A stretch of 39,155 bases of DNA, taken from the NCBI GenBank assembly GCA_024220525.1, contig JAMYWO010000101.1:102863-142017 (forward strand), read 5' to 3'. Under the pieces are notes generated by a model. The model was not told where the DNA came from and made no database searches. It was given only the letters and a program-made list of their open reading frames with translations. Source of the DNA: Cochliopodium minus (Eukaryota > Discosea > Himatismenida > Cochliopodiidae). The position numbers were made by a program, and so were the translations under genes. Position 1 is the first letter of the stretch; every line of letters starts with the position of its first letter. This document shows, in pieces, positions 1-12,347 of the stretch.

Positions 1-18
1 AAAAAAAAAAGAATTTAC

Positions 19-2756
19 ATCCAGGCCAGACGACATAAATCAAAATGTGTAACCACCAAGTAACAGAAAGTGCAAAACTAAACACAAAAAAAATTGTCAT
101 TTTAAAATAATATTTCATTTAAATTTTTGAAAATTTTTTTTTAATATTAAATTTAAAATTAATTTAAATTTTGATTTTTTTTATTTTTTTATTTTAATAT
201 TAATTTTAAAATTTTTAATTTTTTATTTAATTTTTTACGTGATCCATGAAAGAAAGAGGGCGACGATGGCCTTGATTTGGGTCCACTTTCCTCCCAATGA
301 TCTTTGTGCTTTTAATCTTCCCCATCTCTCTTCCAATTTATAAATATCCTTGCAAAAAAAAAAAAAAAATAAGAAAATAAGAAAATTAAAAATACAAATT
401 TTTTAAAAAAATATTTAAAAAAATGTTTAATGTTAATTTAAAAAAAAATATCAATATTAATTAAAAAAATTAAAATATTATGAATAAAAATAAAAAAATC
501 TACATTAAAAATATGAACAAAAATAACAAAATGACAATAATGACTATTTTAAGTTTTAAAAAGAAAAAATATAGTGAAGAAAAAATAAAAATAAAAATAA
601 AATAATCCAAATTTGAAAAAAAAAAAGAATGATAATTTTAAAAACAAATAAATTTAAAATGAACAAAAAATTAAAATTAATATTAAAAAAATTATTTTTA
701 AGTTACTCTTTTGTATGCATTGTAAGCAGAACGCCCACGACCAGCACCAACAGAAGGATACTTGTTTTGCAACTTTCTTCCTTTTTGGATCAACTCTTCG
801 GCCATTCTTCCCAAGTTCAACTTTTTGTCTGCCCATTGGTCCAATGGCAAAAGTCTTGGTCTGTGTTTGAACTCCATGTATAAATCGACTGGCCTTTTTT
901 TAAAAAATAAAAAATTATTATAAAAAATAAAAATAACAAAAATAAAGAAATAAAAAAAAATGAAAATAACAAAAAAATAAATAAAAAATAAACTGGGTTT
1001 AAAAAGAAATATCAAATTCAAAATAAAAATAAAAAAAACAAAAATGAAAAAAGTAAAATAATTCATCAAATTAAAAATATAATGAATGAATAGGAATTTA
1101 TAAATTTAAAAGTAATTAATTTGATTAAAATTTACATTTGTACACAAAAAAAAATTTAATCAAAAAAAATAAAATACGTGAACAAAAAAAATTTTTAAAA
1201 AATAAAATAAAATAATTTTTATTACAAAGCAGCAAGACCAATACCAGTAAACAAAACAAACAAAAAGTTGGAGAAAAAAGCGGTGATGGAGATGAGATAT
1301 AAAACAAAACTGATACGAATGTCCACCCTGATTTTTTGCATTGTGCACCCTAAGTAAAAAAATGAAAAATAAAGCAAACAGTAAAATTGAAAAGAATAAA
1401 AATAAAAAAATGAAAAATAAAATAAAAATAAATAAAAAATAAAAATGAAAAAAAAAAATGAAAAAAAATTACCGTTACAAATTGCATCATCTACTACGTC
1501 TGCATCTATCATGGGAGATTGTAAATCGACGACTGGAAGTTCCACAATACCGAGAAAGATGTAAAAGACAATCATGATCGCAGCGACAAAGATGAGGAGG
1601 ACAATTGTGTTGAAGAGAGGTTTGTAAATTCTCTTTTTCATGCTCACTTGTCCATCTGGGCTCTCCAATTCATAAAACCTTTTTTGAGAGAGACAAAAAA
1701 AAATTGTTAATTAAATAATTTTTTAAATGATTTTTTAGTTTTTATTTGAAATCTTCTTTCAAAATCTCATACTTTTCATATATTGGATTGAGATAACAAA
1801 TTTTAATTAATAAATGACATGAAAATTTGTTTGTAAAAATGGTCGATAATTGGATCCAATATTAATCAATAATATACAAATGATAATTTGGATCGTTGAA
1901 ATATAAGAAGTGATCAAAATTTTATGGCTCAGATTAAATTCTCACAAAAAAATTTTCCATGCAAAAAGATCATAGTGGTATAAATTTAAATCATGTTGGA
2001 ATTGATTTAAATATAAACATTTTATACATCGGATGATACATCATTCCTATCATAATAAGATGCATTTTGGTATATTTTAAATATTCTTGTTTAAAAGTAT
2101 ATTTGGATCTTACCATGAGGTATATGGGCAGATTACAAAACAAAATCCAGCCATTGTTACATATAAAATCAACCATAAGATTCCCATCGGGAACGTCCCT
2201 AGAATGAAAAAAAATCAATTTGAAGAAAAGAGGAGAGTTAAAATGAGATTATAAAATATAGTGAAAATATATTTCATTCAGCAAAGTATAAGATTAATTA
2301 TTTCGATCATAAAGATTATCAAAGCATATGATGATATTTATTCTCATGATTATTTCTATATAAGAGTTATAAAGAAAGATATAGTTAATTAATTGATAAT
2401 CTCTTAAATATATTTTTTAATATGCCTAAATAAAAAAGATTTTATATAAAATTTTTTTTATTTTTCAATTTACCTCGTATTCCCTGCACATTTACATTTC
2501 CTACATCCATTGTTAACATTATTATACTCACTTCAACCATCCAAAAACAAAACAACTATATATTTTAATCATAAAGTTTAGATATCTATTTGTATTTGCT
2601 ATATACTTTCAAGAAATTTCTTACCACTATCAGTTTCGGTATATAGGCTGTATTTTTGTCCAAAGGATGTTGATAATATGCAATTAAATAAAGATTTATG
2701 ATTATAAATACACCAGCAACAAGAGATGGAAAAACTATTAATACTACATTAACCAT
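19..2756 (-). CDS. LMBR1/LIMR-family multi-pass membrane protein, C-terminus outside window
   Basis: Eight exons, all in phase: 2625-2756, 2474-2555, 2114-2198, 1473-1678, 1226-1349, 707-893, 239-348, 19-77; about 328 residues so far. The product starts MVNVVLIVFP and has alternating hydrophobic segments. Family landmarks are visible: YYQHPLDKNTAYIPK after the first membrane segment, LTMDVGN in the second, a WFYELES stretch at an exon joint, FTGIGLAALPVDL followed by a basic HRPR, then a charged helix, and a further membrane segment WWLHILIYVVW in exon 8. LIMR proteins are receptor-like proteins of the endosome/lysosome or plasma membrane (lipocalin and cobalamin trafficking in animals). Family assignment is firm; ligand and compartment are unknown. 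The start is the first ATG, directly before the first hydrophobic segment. Introns 2 and 3 (275 and 435 bp) are longer and less homopolymeric than the others. The gene continues beyond base 19. Confidence 0.88.
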
Positions 2757-3604
2757 CTATTTTTATTTTTTGTCAAAAATTAACGCCTTTTTATTTTTTT
2801 TTATTTGAAAGGGATATTAAAAAAAATATTTTTATCAAAGATAATTAAAAAGAAGGCAAAAAGAATGGTGAATTTATCAAAATTTATGTTCTATTCAAAG
2901 AAATAAGTTCTTTGTATTTTGATTTGATTGATGGGAAAATATTATTTGAAATTGGATTGAAAATCTATTCGGAATGTGAATGATTGAAAGAATTGATCAT
3001 CTTTTGGTAATTTTATTTCCTTCTTGAGAATATTATAAAGGTTTTTTTTATTATCCATCACCATCTTTCAAATTCTCAAGTTTTTTTGAATAGGTTATAA
3101 ATTTAAAGAATGAAGGATTTATTAATTCCTCATATTTTTTTTTTTGTTTTTCTTTGATTATTCCAACAATTTTTTTTTTTCAATTTCGATCGTATTTTTT
3201 TTTTTAAAGTGAAGGAAAATAAATAATTAAGAGAAAATTGAGTTGTTTTGAAGCATAAGTGAGGGTCAAATGGTATTTTATTTAAATGGATATTAATTTC
3301 AGTTTTTTTATTTTTTATTTAATTTTACTTTGAGGAATTTATTTATTTCCTTTGTATTTTTATTGCCTTTGTATAAAAATTTTGAATAAAAAATAAAGGA
3401 AAATTGAAACATATAGATTGATTTACAGTTTATTTCAATGGTTTCATATAATGAATGAACTTTAAAATAGTTTTTTTAAGATCTTTTTTAATATAATATT
3501 ACGATATAAATAATTATATAAAATGTGGAAACAATAAATTAAAAAAATAAAATAAAAAAAAAATCGAAATTATAATCAATCAATTTTTAAAAAAAAATTA
3601 AAAA
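2757..3604. other. Intergenic, divergent promoter region
   Basis: About 850 bp between the start of the LIMR gene (minus) and the first GATA gene (plus). AT-rich with T runs; no exon-like stretch was seen on either strand. It presumably holds both promoters, but no specific element can be named. Confidence 0.5.
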
Positions 3605-4124
3605 ATGGAGAATGATAACAAAAGAAAAGTTGAAGAATTGGAAGAAATAACAGAAGAAGAGAATCTAGGATCATGGGGGTAAAAATTATTTATTAAAAAA
3701 ATCCTTTTATCATTTTTTAATCTTTTTTATTATATTATGCCCGATTGTGTTAAAAATAGAATGTTTGTGCCACCTTATATAATGCGTCGTAAAAAAACAG
3801 ATATTCGTAAGAGAAGAAGAAGAAAAGATGGAATCCCAATCGAAGAATTGAAAGTATACAAACACTATCCTGGAAAATTTTGTTATTATTGTGGAACTAC
3901 TGAAACAACTGAATGGAGGAGAGGACCTGATCGCAAAAATTCGTAATCCAAAAATTTATTTTTCAAAAAGTCTAACTAGTCTTCTAATCATTTTTTTTTC
4001 TTTCTTATTTTTTAGACTTTGTAATGCTTGTGGTTTAAGATTTAATGACAATAGAAAGAGAGAAGCTTTAATACCTCCTGTTTATCCTCCACATAGAGTA
4101 TCTATCCAAAATCTTTTGAATTGA
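3605..4124 (+). CDS. GATA-type zinc finger protein, copy 1
   Basis: Three exons, 3605-3678, 3760-3942 and 4016-4124, give about 121 residues ending in TGA. One zinc finger of the form C-x2-C-x18-C-x2-C (FCYYCG ... LCNACG) with the invariant W in TEWRRGP, the loop type common in plant and many fungal GATA factors. An intron splits the finger just before the second cysteine pair. In front lies a very basic stretch with RKRRRRK, a likely nuclear signal or extra DNA contact; the N-terminus is acidic. No other domain is present, so this is a minimal GATA factor expected to bind WGATAR sites. It is followed by a close paralogue in the same orientation with introns in the same places. Start: first ATG, before an acidic stretch that matches the paralogue in style. 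Confidence 0.93.
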
Positions 4125-4895
4125 AACAAACCATTTTGTATTATAGAGAAAAATAAAAAAAATTTTGTTAAATAATTTGAATTGTTTTTTAATCTTCTTT
4201 CATATATTGTTGATCAACTCTTTATAATTATGGTGAAATTTTTTTTTTTAAATTTACGGAAGAAATAAATGATTTTCTCTGAAATAAGTTGGTAAAAATA
4301 AATTATAAATTAAATATAAAAATAAATATAAAGAAGATATATTTTGAGATATACATTTTTTCTTTTTGTAAAATTATTTTGAACAATAAATAGTAAAAGG
4401 TGAATCTTAATTGAAAAATATATTTCATTTCATATAATCACTTTTAATAATATTTTAAATTAATTTTCCTTTCAAAGAAAAATAAGATGTGACTAATTCA
4501 TAAATGAAGATGACAAGTTTTTAAAAGAGGATAAAATTTTTCTTAAAGTTGATTTTATATTTTCCCATATATTTAAAATTATATTTAAAATAAATATCTC
4601 TTCCGATAAAGAAAAATATATTTACACAAACAAAATGCAAAAAATACCTAATTTTTAATTTTAACTTTTTAATAAAACTTTTTTTTTGTAAAAGGAATTT
4701 AGAAGAATTTTCATTGAACTTTGAAGGTTACTTAATTTAACAATATTTTACTTTTCAGTGGCGAATCTTTTTTCTTGTTTAATTTACCTTTCTTTTTAAA
4801 TATGATGAGTATATATGTTTTTTTGATCAAAAATTAAAATAAAAAAATAATTAAAAAAATAATTTAAAAAAAAAGGAGAGAATTTTTTTTTAAAA
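4125..4895. other. Intergenic between the two GATA genes
   Basis: About 770 bp of AT-rich sequence between tandem paralogues. No exon, RNA gene or repeat recognised. It should contain the 3' end of copy 1 and the promoter of copy 2. Confidence 0.5.
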
Positions 4896-5620
4896 ATGGA
4901 CAATAAAAGAAAACTAAAAAATAATAATAATGATGAAATTGAAGAAAGTACAGAAGAAGATGTGGTTGAGCCATGGGGGTAAAAAAAAAAAAAAATTTAT
5001 TTTCATGATCATACTTTTATCAAACCAAATTTAATTAATTTTCCACAACACATTAAAAAACAAAAAAAAAAATTTATTTAATTTTAATTTTGCTTGTGGC
5101 ATCTAATTTCCATTTTCAACAAAAAAAAAATATATTTTAGATTGTTCGTGCCACCTTATATAATGAAACGCAAAAAAACAGAAATAAGGAAAAGAAGAAG
5201 AAGAAAAAATGGCGAGAAAGAAGTTGTCGAAGAAAAAAAAGTGTATAAACAATATCCTGGAAAATTTTGTTATTATTGTGGAACTACAGAAACAACTGAA
5301 TGGAGGAGAGGTCCAGACAGAAAAAATTCGTAATGATTATATTTTTTTTCAATTCATTCCCTATCTTCAATCCATCTCTTTTATATAACTTTAAAAAAAA
5401 TTTTTTTTTTTTTTCCCTTTCAAACTTTTTTAAAAAAAATTTTATTGTAAAAAAAATTTCCTCATTATTTCCAAAACTAATTTTTTTTTCTTTTCTTTTC
5501 TTATTTTCTAGTCTTTGTAATGCTTGTGGCTTAAGATTTAATGACAATAAAAAAAGAGAAGCGTTGTTACCTCCTATAGATCCTCCTAACAAAATTTCCA
5601 TTCAAGATCTTCTGAATTGA
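4896..5620 (+). CDS. GATA-type zinc finger protein, copy 2
   Basis: Three exons, 4896-4978, 5141-5329 and 5512-5620, give about 126 residues ending in TGA. It has the same plan as copy 1: acidic N-terminus, VPPYIM then RKRRRRK, one C-x2-C-x18-C-x2-C finger split by intron 2, and a short tail ending DLLN. The finger differs from copy 1 at almost no position; the linker between basic region and finger and the N-terminal leader differ most. Both introns sit at identical codon positions and phases (phase 2), so the pair arose by tandem duplication of an intron-containing gene. Retention of both fingers argues that both copies are functional; whether their targets have diverged cannot be told. Confidence 0.93.
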
Positions 5621-6693
5621 AAAATGGGAATTTTTTTGTACAATAAAGAGTGGTTTAATTTATTAGATGCTTGAAATATTTTTATTTTGAACGTACATTT
5701 TGTTATTGAATAATATAATTTTTTTTTGATTTAATTAATATATGTCTTCCGATAGAATAAATATAAATTTTTAAAAATCACATCTACTTATCAAACTTCT
5801 TAATATTTTGAGATTATCAACTTTCCCTTTTTAAAATTTTTTTTTATTGCCATCAAACAAAATACCACTTTTTGAGAACAATTAATTGACGGTGTTAAAA
5901 ATTGAACAAAACAATATTTTTTTTTTGACCTTATGCAAATTTATTATTTTTTTTTTTATAATTTAATTATCCTTTCTATAATCTATTTTTCATATTTTTC
6001 ATATTTTTAAATATTTTGAGTTGATCATGTATTTATTTTGAGAATATTGGATACTTTTAAAGGTGAAATATAGAATTTGATTTTTTTTGATCGGATATTT
6101 AATAATATAAAAAAAAAGATAATAAAAAATATATTCATAAAAATATAAAAAAATTAAAAATAAAAAATATTAAGCTTCAAAGATTTTTTTATTTTGTTTG
6201 TCCAAAGAGATTAGTTAAATAAATTAAAAAGAAAAATAAATTTTAATTAAGTGAAGAAAATAAAAAAGAAATTTAGTAGTGTTAGAGTTGAGAATAGTCT
6301 ATAGAAGATTTTTTTTAGTCCATTTTTGTTTTTAATTAATTTGTTAAAATTTAATAATGATGAATTGATTTTTGATCAATAAAATATGAATTTACCCAAG
6401 TATGTTTTCTTTGTTCTTAATCAAAATTTTTATTTCAATCCATTCTTGAATTGAAATTTAATCATCAAAGATCCTTTTTTTATTTATTTTCTTTGTTCTA
6501 AAAAATTAAAAAAAACCATTTATAATTTTTGAATTCATTGATCATTCCATGTTTCTCTCTCAAAGAGATATTCATTTTTAGCTTCATTTTCTCAATCCAA
6601 ATACTCCGAGTTCATTAATAAATATTTTTTTTTTAATTTCCCAACATGATAGGCTTTAATTTTAATTTTGATTTTTAATGATAGATCTGTTAA
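5621..6693. other. Intergenic, convergent 3' ends
   Basis: About 1.07 kb between the ends of GATA copy 2 (plus) and the F-box gene (minus). AT-rich with T-runs. Several stretches are less biased (around 6280-6310 and 6390-6610), but I could not find a splice-consistent reading frame in them. Confidence 0.45.
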
Positions 6694-9117
6694 TTAGTTC
6701 AAAGTAATACGGTAAGATTTGACATGTTCATTTGGAAGGGTGATATCTTCGAAAACAAAAGAAGGATAATTGGACCTGATGAGATTATGTTCATAACCAA
6801 CAGCCTTCAAAACGAGTTTGGAAGCAAAACATTTTCTAAGGTCGTAAAGGGTAGTCAAAGAAGACTCACAAATAACAAATGTGAGCTTTTCCAACTGAGA
6901 AATTCTTTTTTCGTTCAGCCAGTCAATTGTAAAAGTTTTGGATGTGAGAGATTTCAAGTTCGGGCACAAGTCAAAAAGAATGGGCAAATTACCATCATTT
7001 CTTTGATAAAAATAATAATTAAAATTTTCTTGTTATATTAATTTAAATTTGTTATTTTTTATTGTTAAATATGTTAATTTTAAATTTATATTGTTTAATT
7101 AATTTGTTTTATCAATATTATTTTTTTTTTTTTGATTTTTAATTTTACTGGACATAATGGCCGCTATTGTGATATGAAGACATAGAATCTTGAAATTTGA
7201 GTCTTCTTAGAGAAAGGAAAGCATTTTTATTTTGTATGTGGGAAAAATTTGGAAGACATTTCATTCCTTTTTTTTGAAAAAATATTATTTTATTTTTTGA
7301 CTAAATATTATTTTTTATTTTTCATTTTTTATTTTTTTTAGTTTTTATTTTTTTTTTATTATCAAAATTTTTTATTTACCGTATAATTTTAATACTTCAA
7401 TTTTGGAATTGAGAAGCAAATGAGAAAAATTGAAGATGAGATTGCCATGGTAAGGATGGGAACTAGAAATGCAAAATTTGCGAAGAACATTGTTAGAAAG
7501 AAGAACTTCTTTTTTCTCTTCATCTTTGTTGTCATCTTTTTTAAAATTAAAAATGAAATAAAATATATAAATAAATAAAATAAACTAAATAACTAAATTA
7601 ATTTTAAATTGACTAATATTTAAAATTCGAAAAATATTAATAAAAACCAATTTATTTGAAAATAAATAATTGAAAAATAAAATTTAAAACCTAATAAATG
7701 AATTTATTAAATGAAATTAAGAAAGTAAAAACTAAAAAATCAAAAAAAATATTTATTTAAAAAAAAGACTAAAAAATTTTTTTTTTTTGTTACCATTTTC
7801 ATTGTTAAAGTAACAGTTGTCCACAATCAAATTGATTTCTTGAAGTTTGGGAAAAGAATAAAGAAGCTCAGACAAATTAATGGACTCCGAGGCGATACGG
7901 TATCTCTTGGTGATCACTTTGCTTCTCAAAGAAATGGTTCTCATCTTCTCGCTGACCACTTTGGTAGATTTTTCTTCGTTCCATTCTTTTAAAAACTTGC
8001 CGAATTCTTCTAGGGGAAGATCTACATGGAGTTCCTCTAAGTTTTTAGCGCTGTTGAAAAGTATGTTGATTCCTTCTGAAGTAGTTTTAGCAAACAAATC
8101 CCCTAAAAAAAACATTTTTTAAACATTTTTTTATTTTCTTTTTTTTCTTGATATTTTAATTTTTTAAATATTTTTTTATTTTTAAGATTTATTTTTATTT
8201 TTTTATAATTTAAATATTAATTTTTACATTTTTTTGTAAATATTTTTTAATTAATATTTTTTTTTTTGATTTATTTACCTGGCAAAGTCATCAGCGATTG
8301 GAGGTCGGAGATATAATCTTTGATGCTTTTTAATCTTGAATCCGAAATGAAAGAAAAGGTGAATCCCTTCAACTTGAACTTTTTCAAAATCCCACAAATC
8401 CACTCATTGCCTGACTTGTCTATTAAAAAAAAAAATTAATAAAAAAATTTTTTAATTAAAAATAAAATAAATTTATTTTACCGAATTCTTCTAAGACCAA
8501 ATTTTTTAAATTTTTTATTTTTGGAAGCACTTTTGTTATTATTCTTCTGTTGAATGTTTTCACTGGGAAGGAGACGGACTCTAACAAAGAGAATCTTGAT
8601 TGTGAGAAAATCCCGTCGACTTTGTTCCAGTCTAAGTCTTGAATATCAAGATTGATGTTCATCCATTGTCTTGGGTGAACCAATCCCCAGTACCATGATC
8701 TGGAAACAAGCATACTAAAATTTATTTTAAAAAAAATAATAATTCACTGAAAAAACTATAAATATTATAAATTTTAAAAAATAGATTATATCCATTATTT
8801 GTGTCTTATATTCATTATTTGAATGAATATTTAATATTTGATTCTAATTTCCCTTTAAAATAAAATAAATTTTTATATTTAATGCTTTACCATTTGAATT
8901 TTTCATCCAATGTCAAATATTTCGAAAAAATATGAACCAATAGTGGATTAGGAAGCACAGAGAAAATATCTTTTTTATCTTTCAATTCCACCTTTCTTAC
9001 ATTTTTGCAGGTCTTGATCTTTTTGGTGGGTGTTTTATCAAGTATTTTTACTTCTTCTGAATCTTCTGAATCTTTTTTCTCTTGATTTTTTCTCTTAATT
9101 CTATTAGATCTCTTCAT
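6694..9117 (-). CDS. F-box protein with leucine-rich C-terminal part
   Basis: Seven exons, 8891-9117, 8482-8714, 8279-8419, 7794-8102, 7380-7535, 7149-7266, 6694-7000, all phase-consistent, giving about 496 residues ending in TAA. After a Lys/Glu-rich leader (residues 1-50) comes an F-box: FSVLPNPLLVHIFSKYL, then across the first intron CMLVSRSWYWGLVHPRQW. The F-box binds Skp1, so this should be the substrate receptor of an SCF ubiquitin ligase. The rest has scattered leucine-rich motifs (LKNLVLEEF, AKNLEELHVDL, FPKLQEINLIV, LRRLKFQD), as in degenerate FBXL proteins; no substrate can be inferred. Five of the six introns are phase 1. Start: the first ATG, upstream of a plausible basic leader. 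Confidence 0.85.
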
Positions 9118-9429
9118 TTTTTTTATTTTATTTTATTTTATTTTAATTTTCTCAATTTATAAATTTTTGATTAAAATGAAAGCAATCTTGGAATTATTTT
9201 GTTTGCATCACTATCTATTGGATTTCATCAATTTCCTGTTTTATTTCAAACGAAACAATTCTAATATTTGGAAAATTCAAATATTATTTTGAAATATAAA
9301 GCATTTGAAAGAAAATGTACAACGGAAAGATAAAACAAGATAGATTGAACTTTTTTAATTTATTTTCCAACAAAAAAGAAAAGGTAAAAAAAAGATTATA
9401 AAAAAGATAAATATTTCTCAACAAAATAG
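9118..9429. other. Intergenic, head-to-tail spacer
   Basis: About 310 bp between the stop of the thioredoxin reductase gene and the start of the F-box gene, both on the minus strand. Nothing recognisable besides AT-rich sequence; it serves as 3' flank of one gene and promoter of the other. Confidence 0.5.
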
Positions 9430-10625
9430 CTAAAGATGAGACAAATACTTTTCGACCTCCATGGCAGCTTTGCAACCATCACCAGAAGCAACAACAGCTT
9501 GTCTAAAGACTTTGTCAGCAACATCACCAGCAACAAAGATACCCTTCTTAGAAGTGGAAGTCTCATAACCAGTGATTTGGTTGTGAAGAATGTAACCCTC
9601 TTCATCGATCTTGATCAATCCTTGGAATAACTTGGAGTTAGGGGTAAGACCCAAACCATAGAATAATCCGTCTACAGGCAAGTTAAAGGTTTCGTTGGTG
9701 ACAATGTTTTTGCAGTTGACATCAGTAACTTCTTCCCCTCCATTGACCTATTATAATAAAAAATAAAAAAATTATACAGCTTATTACGTATATCCAATCA
9801 GATACAAAAGTCGAAATAATTCGTATTTTACTTTATGAAATCGACGAACAATTTTTTTCAATAAAATGAAAAATTTGATATTAAATCATCAATTAATATG
9901 TTTTGAGTATTATTTTAATTTGGATTCAAGATATTATTAATCCAAATACAAATTATAATTGTTATTGAGATTATTTTTGTTTAATGGCTGATTTTTACCT
10001 TTTCAACGACTGTATCATAAATAATCTTTATTTTTGGATTTGTGAGAACTTTATTTTGCATGATTTTAGATGCTCTGAATTCAGATCTTCTGTGAATCAA
10101 GGTGACCTCACTGAATCTAGTGAGAAAATTAGCTTCTTCCATTGCACTGTCTCCACCTCCAACCACGATGATCTTTTTCTTTCTGTATAATGCTCCATCA
10201 CAAGTGGCGCAAGAGGAGATACCCTTACCCCAGAAAGTATTCTCATTTTCTATTCCCAATTTATTGGGAGTAGATCCTGTGGCGATGATGATAGTCTTGG
10301 TATGATATTTATTTCCTTCCAAATCAGATAAGATGAAGGTATTATCATTTTGTTCAGCGATTGTTTGGATGAATTTTTCAATCACAATAGCTCCATATTT
10401 TTTTGCTTGTGTTTCCATCTCCATGATGAGATCATATCCAAGGATACCGTTGCTGAATCCTGGATAATTCTCAACTACGGATGTTTTCACCAATAAACCT
10501 CCCTTATCTTCTAATGGTCCTGAAAAGATAACTGTCTTGAGAGATGCTCTGCTGGTATATATTCCTGCAGTCAATCCTGCAACTCCTGCACCAATAATGG
10601 TTACATCATAAATTTCATTGCTCAT
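9430..10625 (-). CDS. trxB: Thioredoxin reductase, low-molecular-weight type
   Basis: Two exons, 9999-10625 and 9430-9747, phase 0, 314 residues, ending in TAG. It reduces thioredoxin with NADPH through FAD. Visible: FAD site IIGAGVAGLTAG (residues 10-21), VENYPGF (about 51-57), redox-active CATC (Cys139, Cys142), NADPH site VVGGGDSAMEEA (from about 154), and the C-terminal FAD motif GIFVAGDVADKVFRQA. Length matches the bacterial/plant/fungal class (about 310-320), not the selenoprotein class of animals. No N-terminal extension is present, so a cytosolic location is inferred. The only intron is 251 bp (9748-9998), long for this window. Codons are visibly richer in G and C than the flanks. Many AT-rich protists and fungi carry this type, so it is not by itself evidence of recent transfer. 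Confidence 0.96.
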
Positions 10626-10968
10626 TTTTCTTCTTTTCTGAATTTTTTAATACTTAAAAAATATCAAATCAATATTTTTTATTTTATTTTATTTTTCTTT
10701 TCAACCCAAACAATTTCCTCTTCTAATTCTTCCTCTTTATCTTTGAACTCTAATTACTCACAAAACAAAATTTCAGATCATTGTCAAAAAAAAAAAAAAT
10801 CCAAGCAAAATATTTCACATTATACTTCAATTCAGAAAAAATAACTTGAGATTGCAATTAAATATATTAATAGTTTGTTTATTAAACATTAAACCTCATT
10901 TTGAACACTCATAATTCAATTTATTATTTCTTAAAATAAAAAAAATTGGTTATAATATTTGAAATAAA
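10626..10968. other. Divergent promoter region
   Basis: About 340 bp between the starts of the thioredoxin reductase gene (minus) and the cysteine desulfurase-like gene (plus). It may be a shared promoter region. No element can be named. Confidence 0.5.
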
Positions 10969-12315
10969 ATGAACTTTGAAGATTGGAAAAATTTTAAGAT
11001 AGAAGGGGATGTAAAGGAGTTTGTGAATAAAAATATTTTGAAAGATGTTATTTATTTGGGTAAATATGAAAATACTTTTCAAATTTCATATAAAAATGAT
11101 AAATATTAAAGAAAAATGACAAATTGTTACTCACATGAATTCAATATTTTTAGATTATAATGGTAAACAACAAAAAAGATTTATAAATTATTTTTCAGCT
11201 AATTTTAATCATTTTTAAACAGCAACAACACCTGTACATCCATTGGTTGCATTAGAAACATCCAAATCATTGTTTAGTGTATTTGGAAACCCATCATCCA
11301 ACCACACATACGGACACGAGGCAAACAAAGCAATAGAAACAGCTCGTGGAAGAGTAGCGGATTTGTTGAACTGCGAAAGTGATTGCATCATCTTTAATTC
11401 AGGAGGAACAGAATCCAATAATCATTCCATCTTTGGTAAAAGATCAAAAAAAAAAAATTAATTATCAAATAAACATAAAGATACTTTAAAGATATCATAA
11501 GGAAAAATAATTTGCATAATTATGCGAATCACCATACACTGTATGTAAATATCAATTGTAAATTAGAAGTTATATCTCCAATATAGAGATGAATGATTTT
11601 TTTTATCGTGTTAAAAATATGTGTCTGGGTCCAGACACATATTAAAAAAGAAAAAAAAATTTCCCTTATGATTTTCTTACGGTTCTAAGTAAGTATCTTG
11701 AATTATATCGAATTGTATATTATGTTTTCAATGAACAAGAATAATACTATTGATATAACAATTATACAATGAAAATTTTTCTGAGAATTTTAATCTGCGC
11801 ATATAATTTGTTTCAATTTTTATTAGATACTATATAATTGATCTTTTGAATCCAAATGAACTTTAATCAAAAAAAAAAACAAATTAACATATTATCATTT
11901 GTATGTTGTTTGATATTGATCCAATTATCCATCATTTTACCAACAAATTTTCAGTGTTATAATATCTTTAAAAAATATATTTTTTCTATCCCATCATTGA
12001 AGGATTAAAATGTTGTTATCCAAAATTTTTATTTGTAACAAAAAAAAAATTTTTAAAAAAATATTTATTAAATATTAATTATTTAAATAAATTTTCCAAA
12101 TTTTTCAAATTTTTTTTTGAATTATAGGTGGTGCAATGTGGAAGAAAAAGAAAGAGGGGAGAAACGAAATAGTGACATCTTCTTTCGAACACCCTTCCGT
12201 CATGCACGTCTGTGAATATCTCAAAAACGATCATGGTTTCGTTCTCAAAGTGATAGATGTTGATTCAAGTAAAAATAAAAAATAAAAATAAAAACAAAAA
12301 ATAAAAATAAAAAAT

Positions 12316-12347
<32 letters not shown>

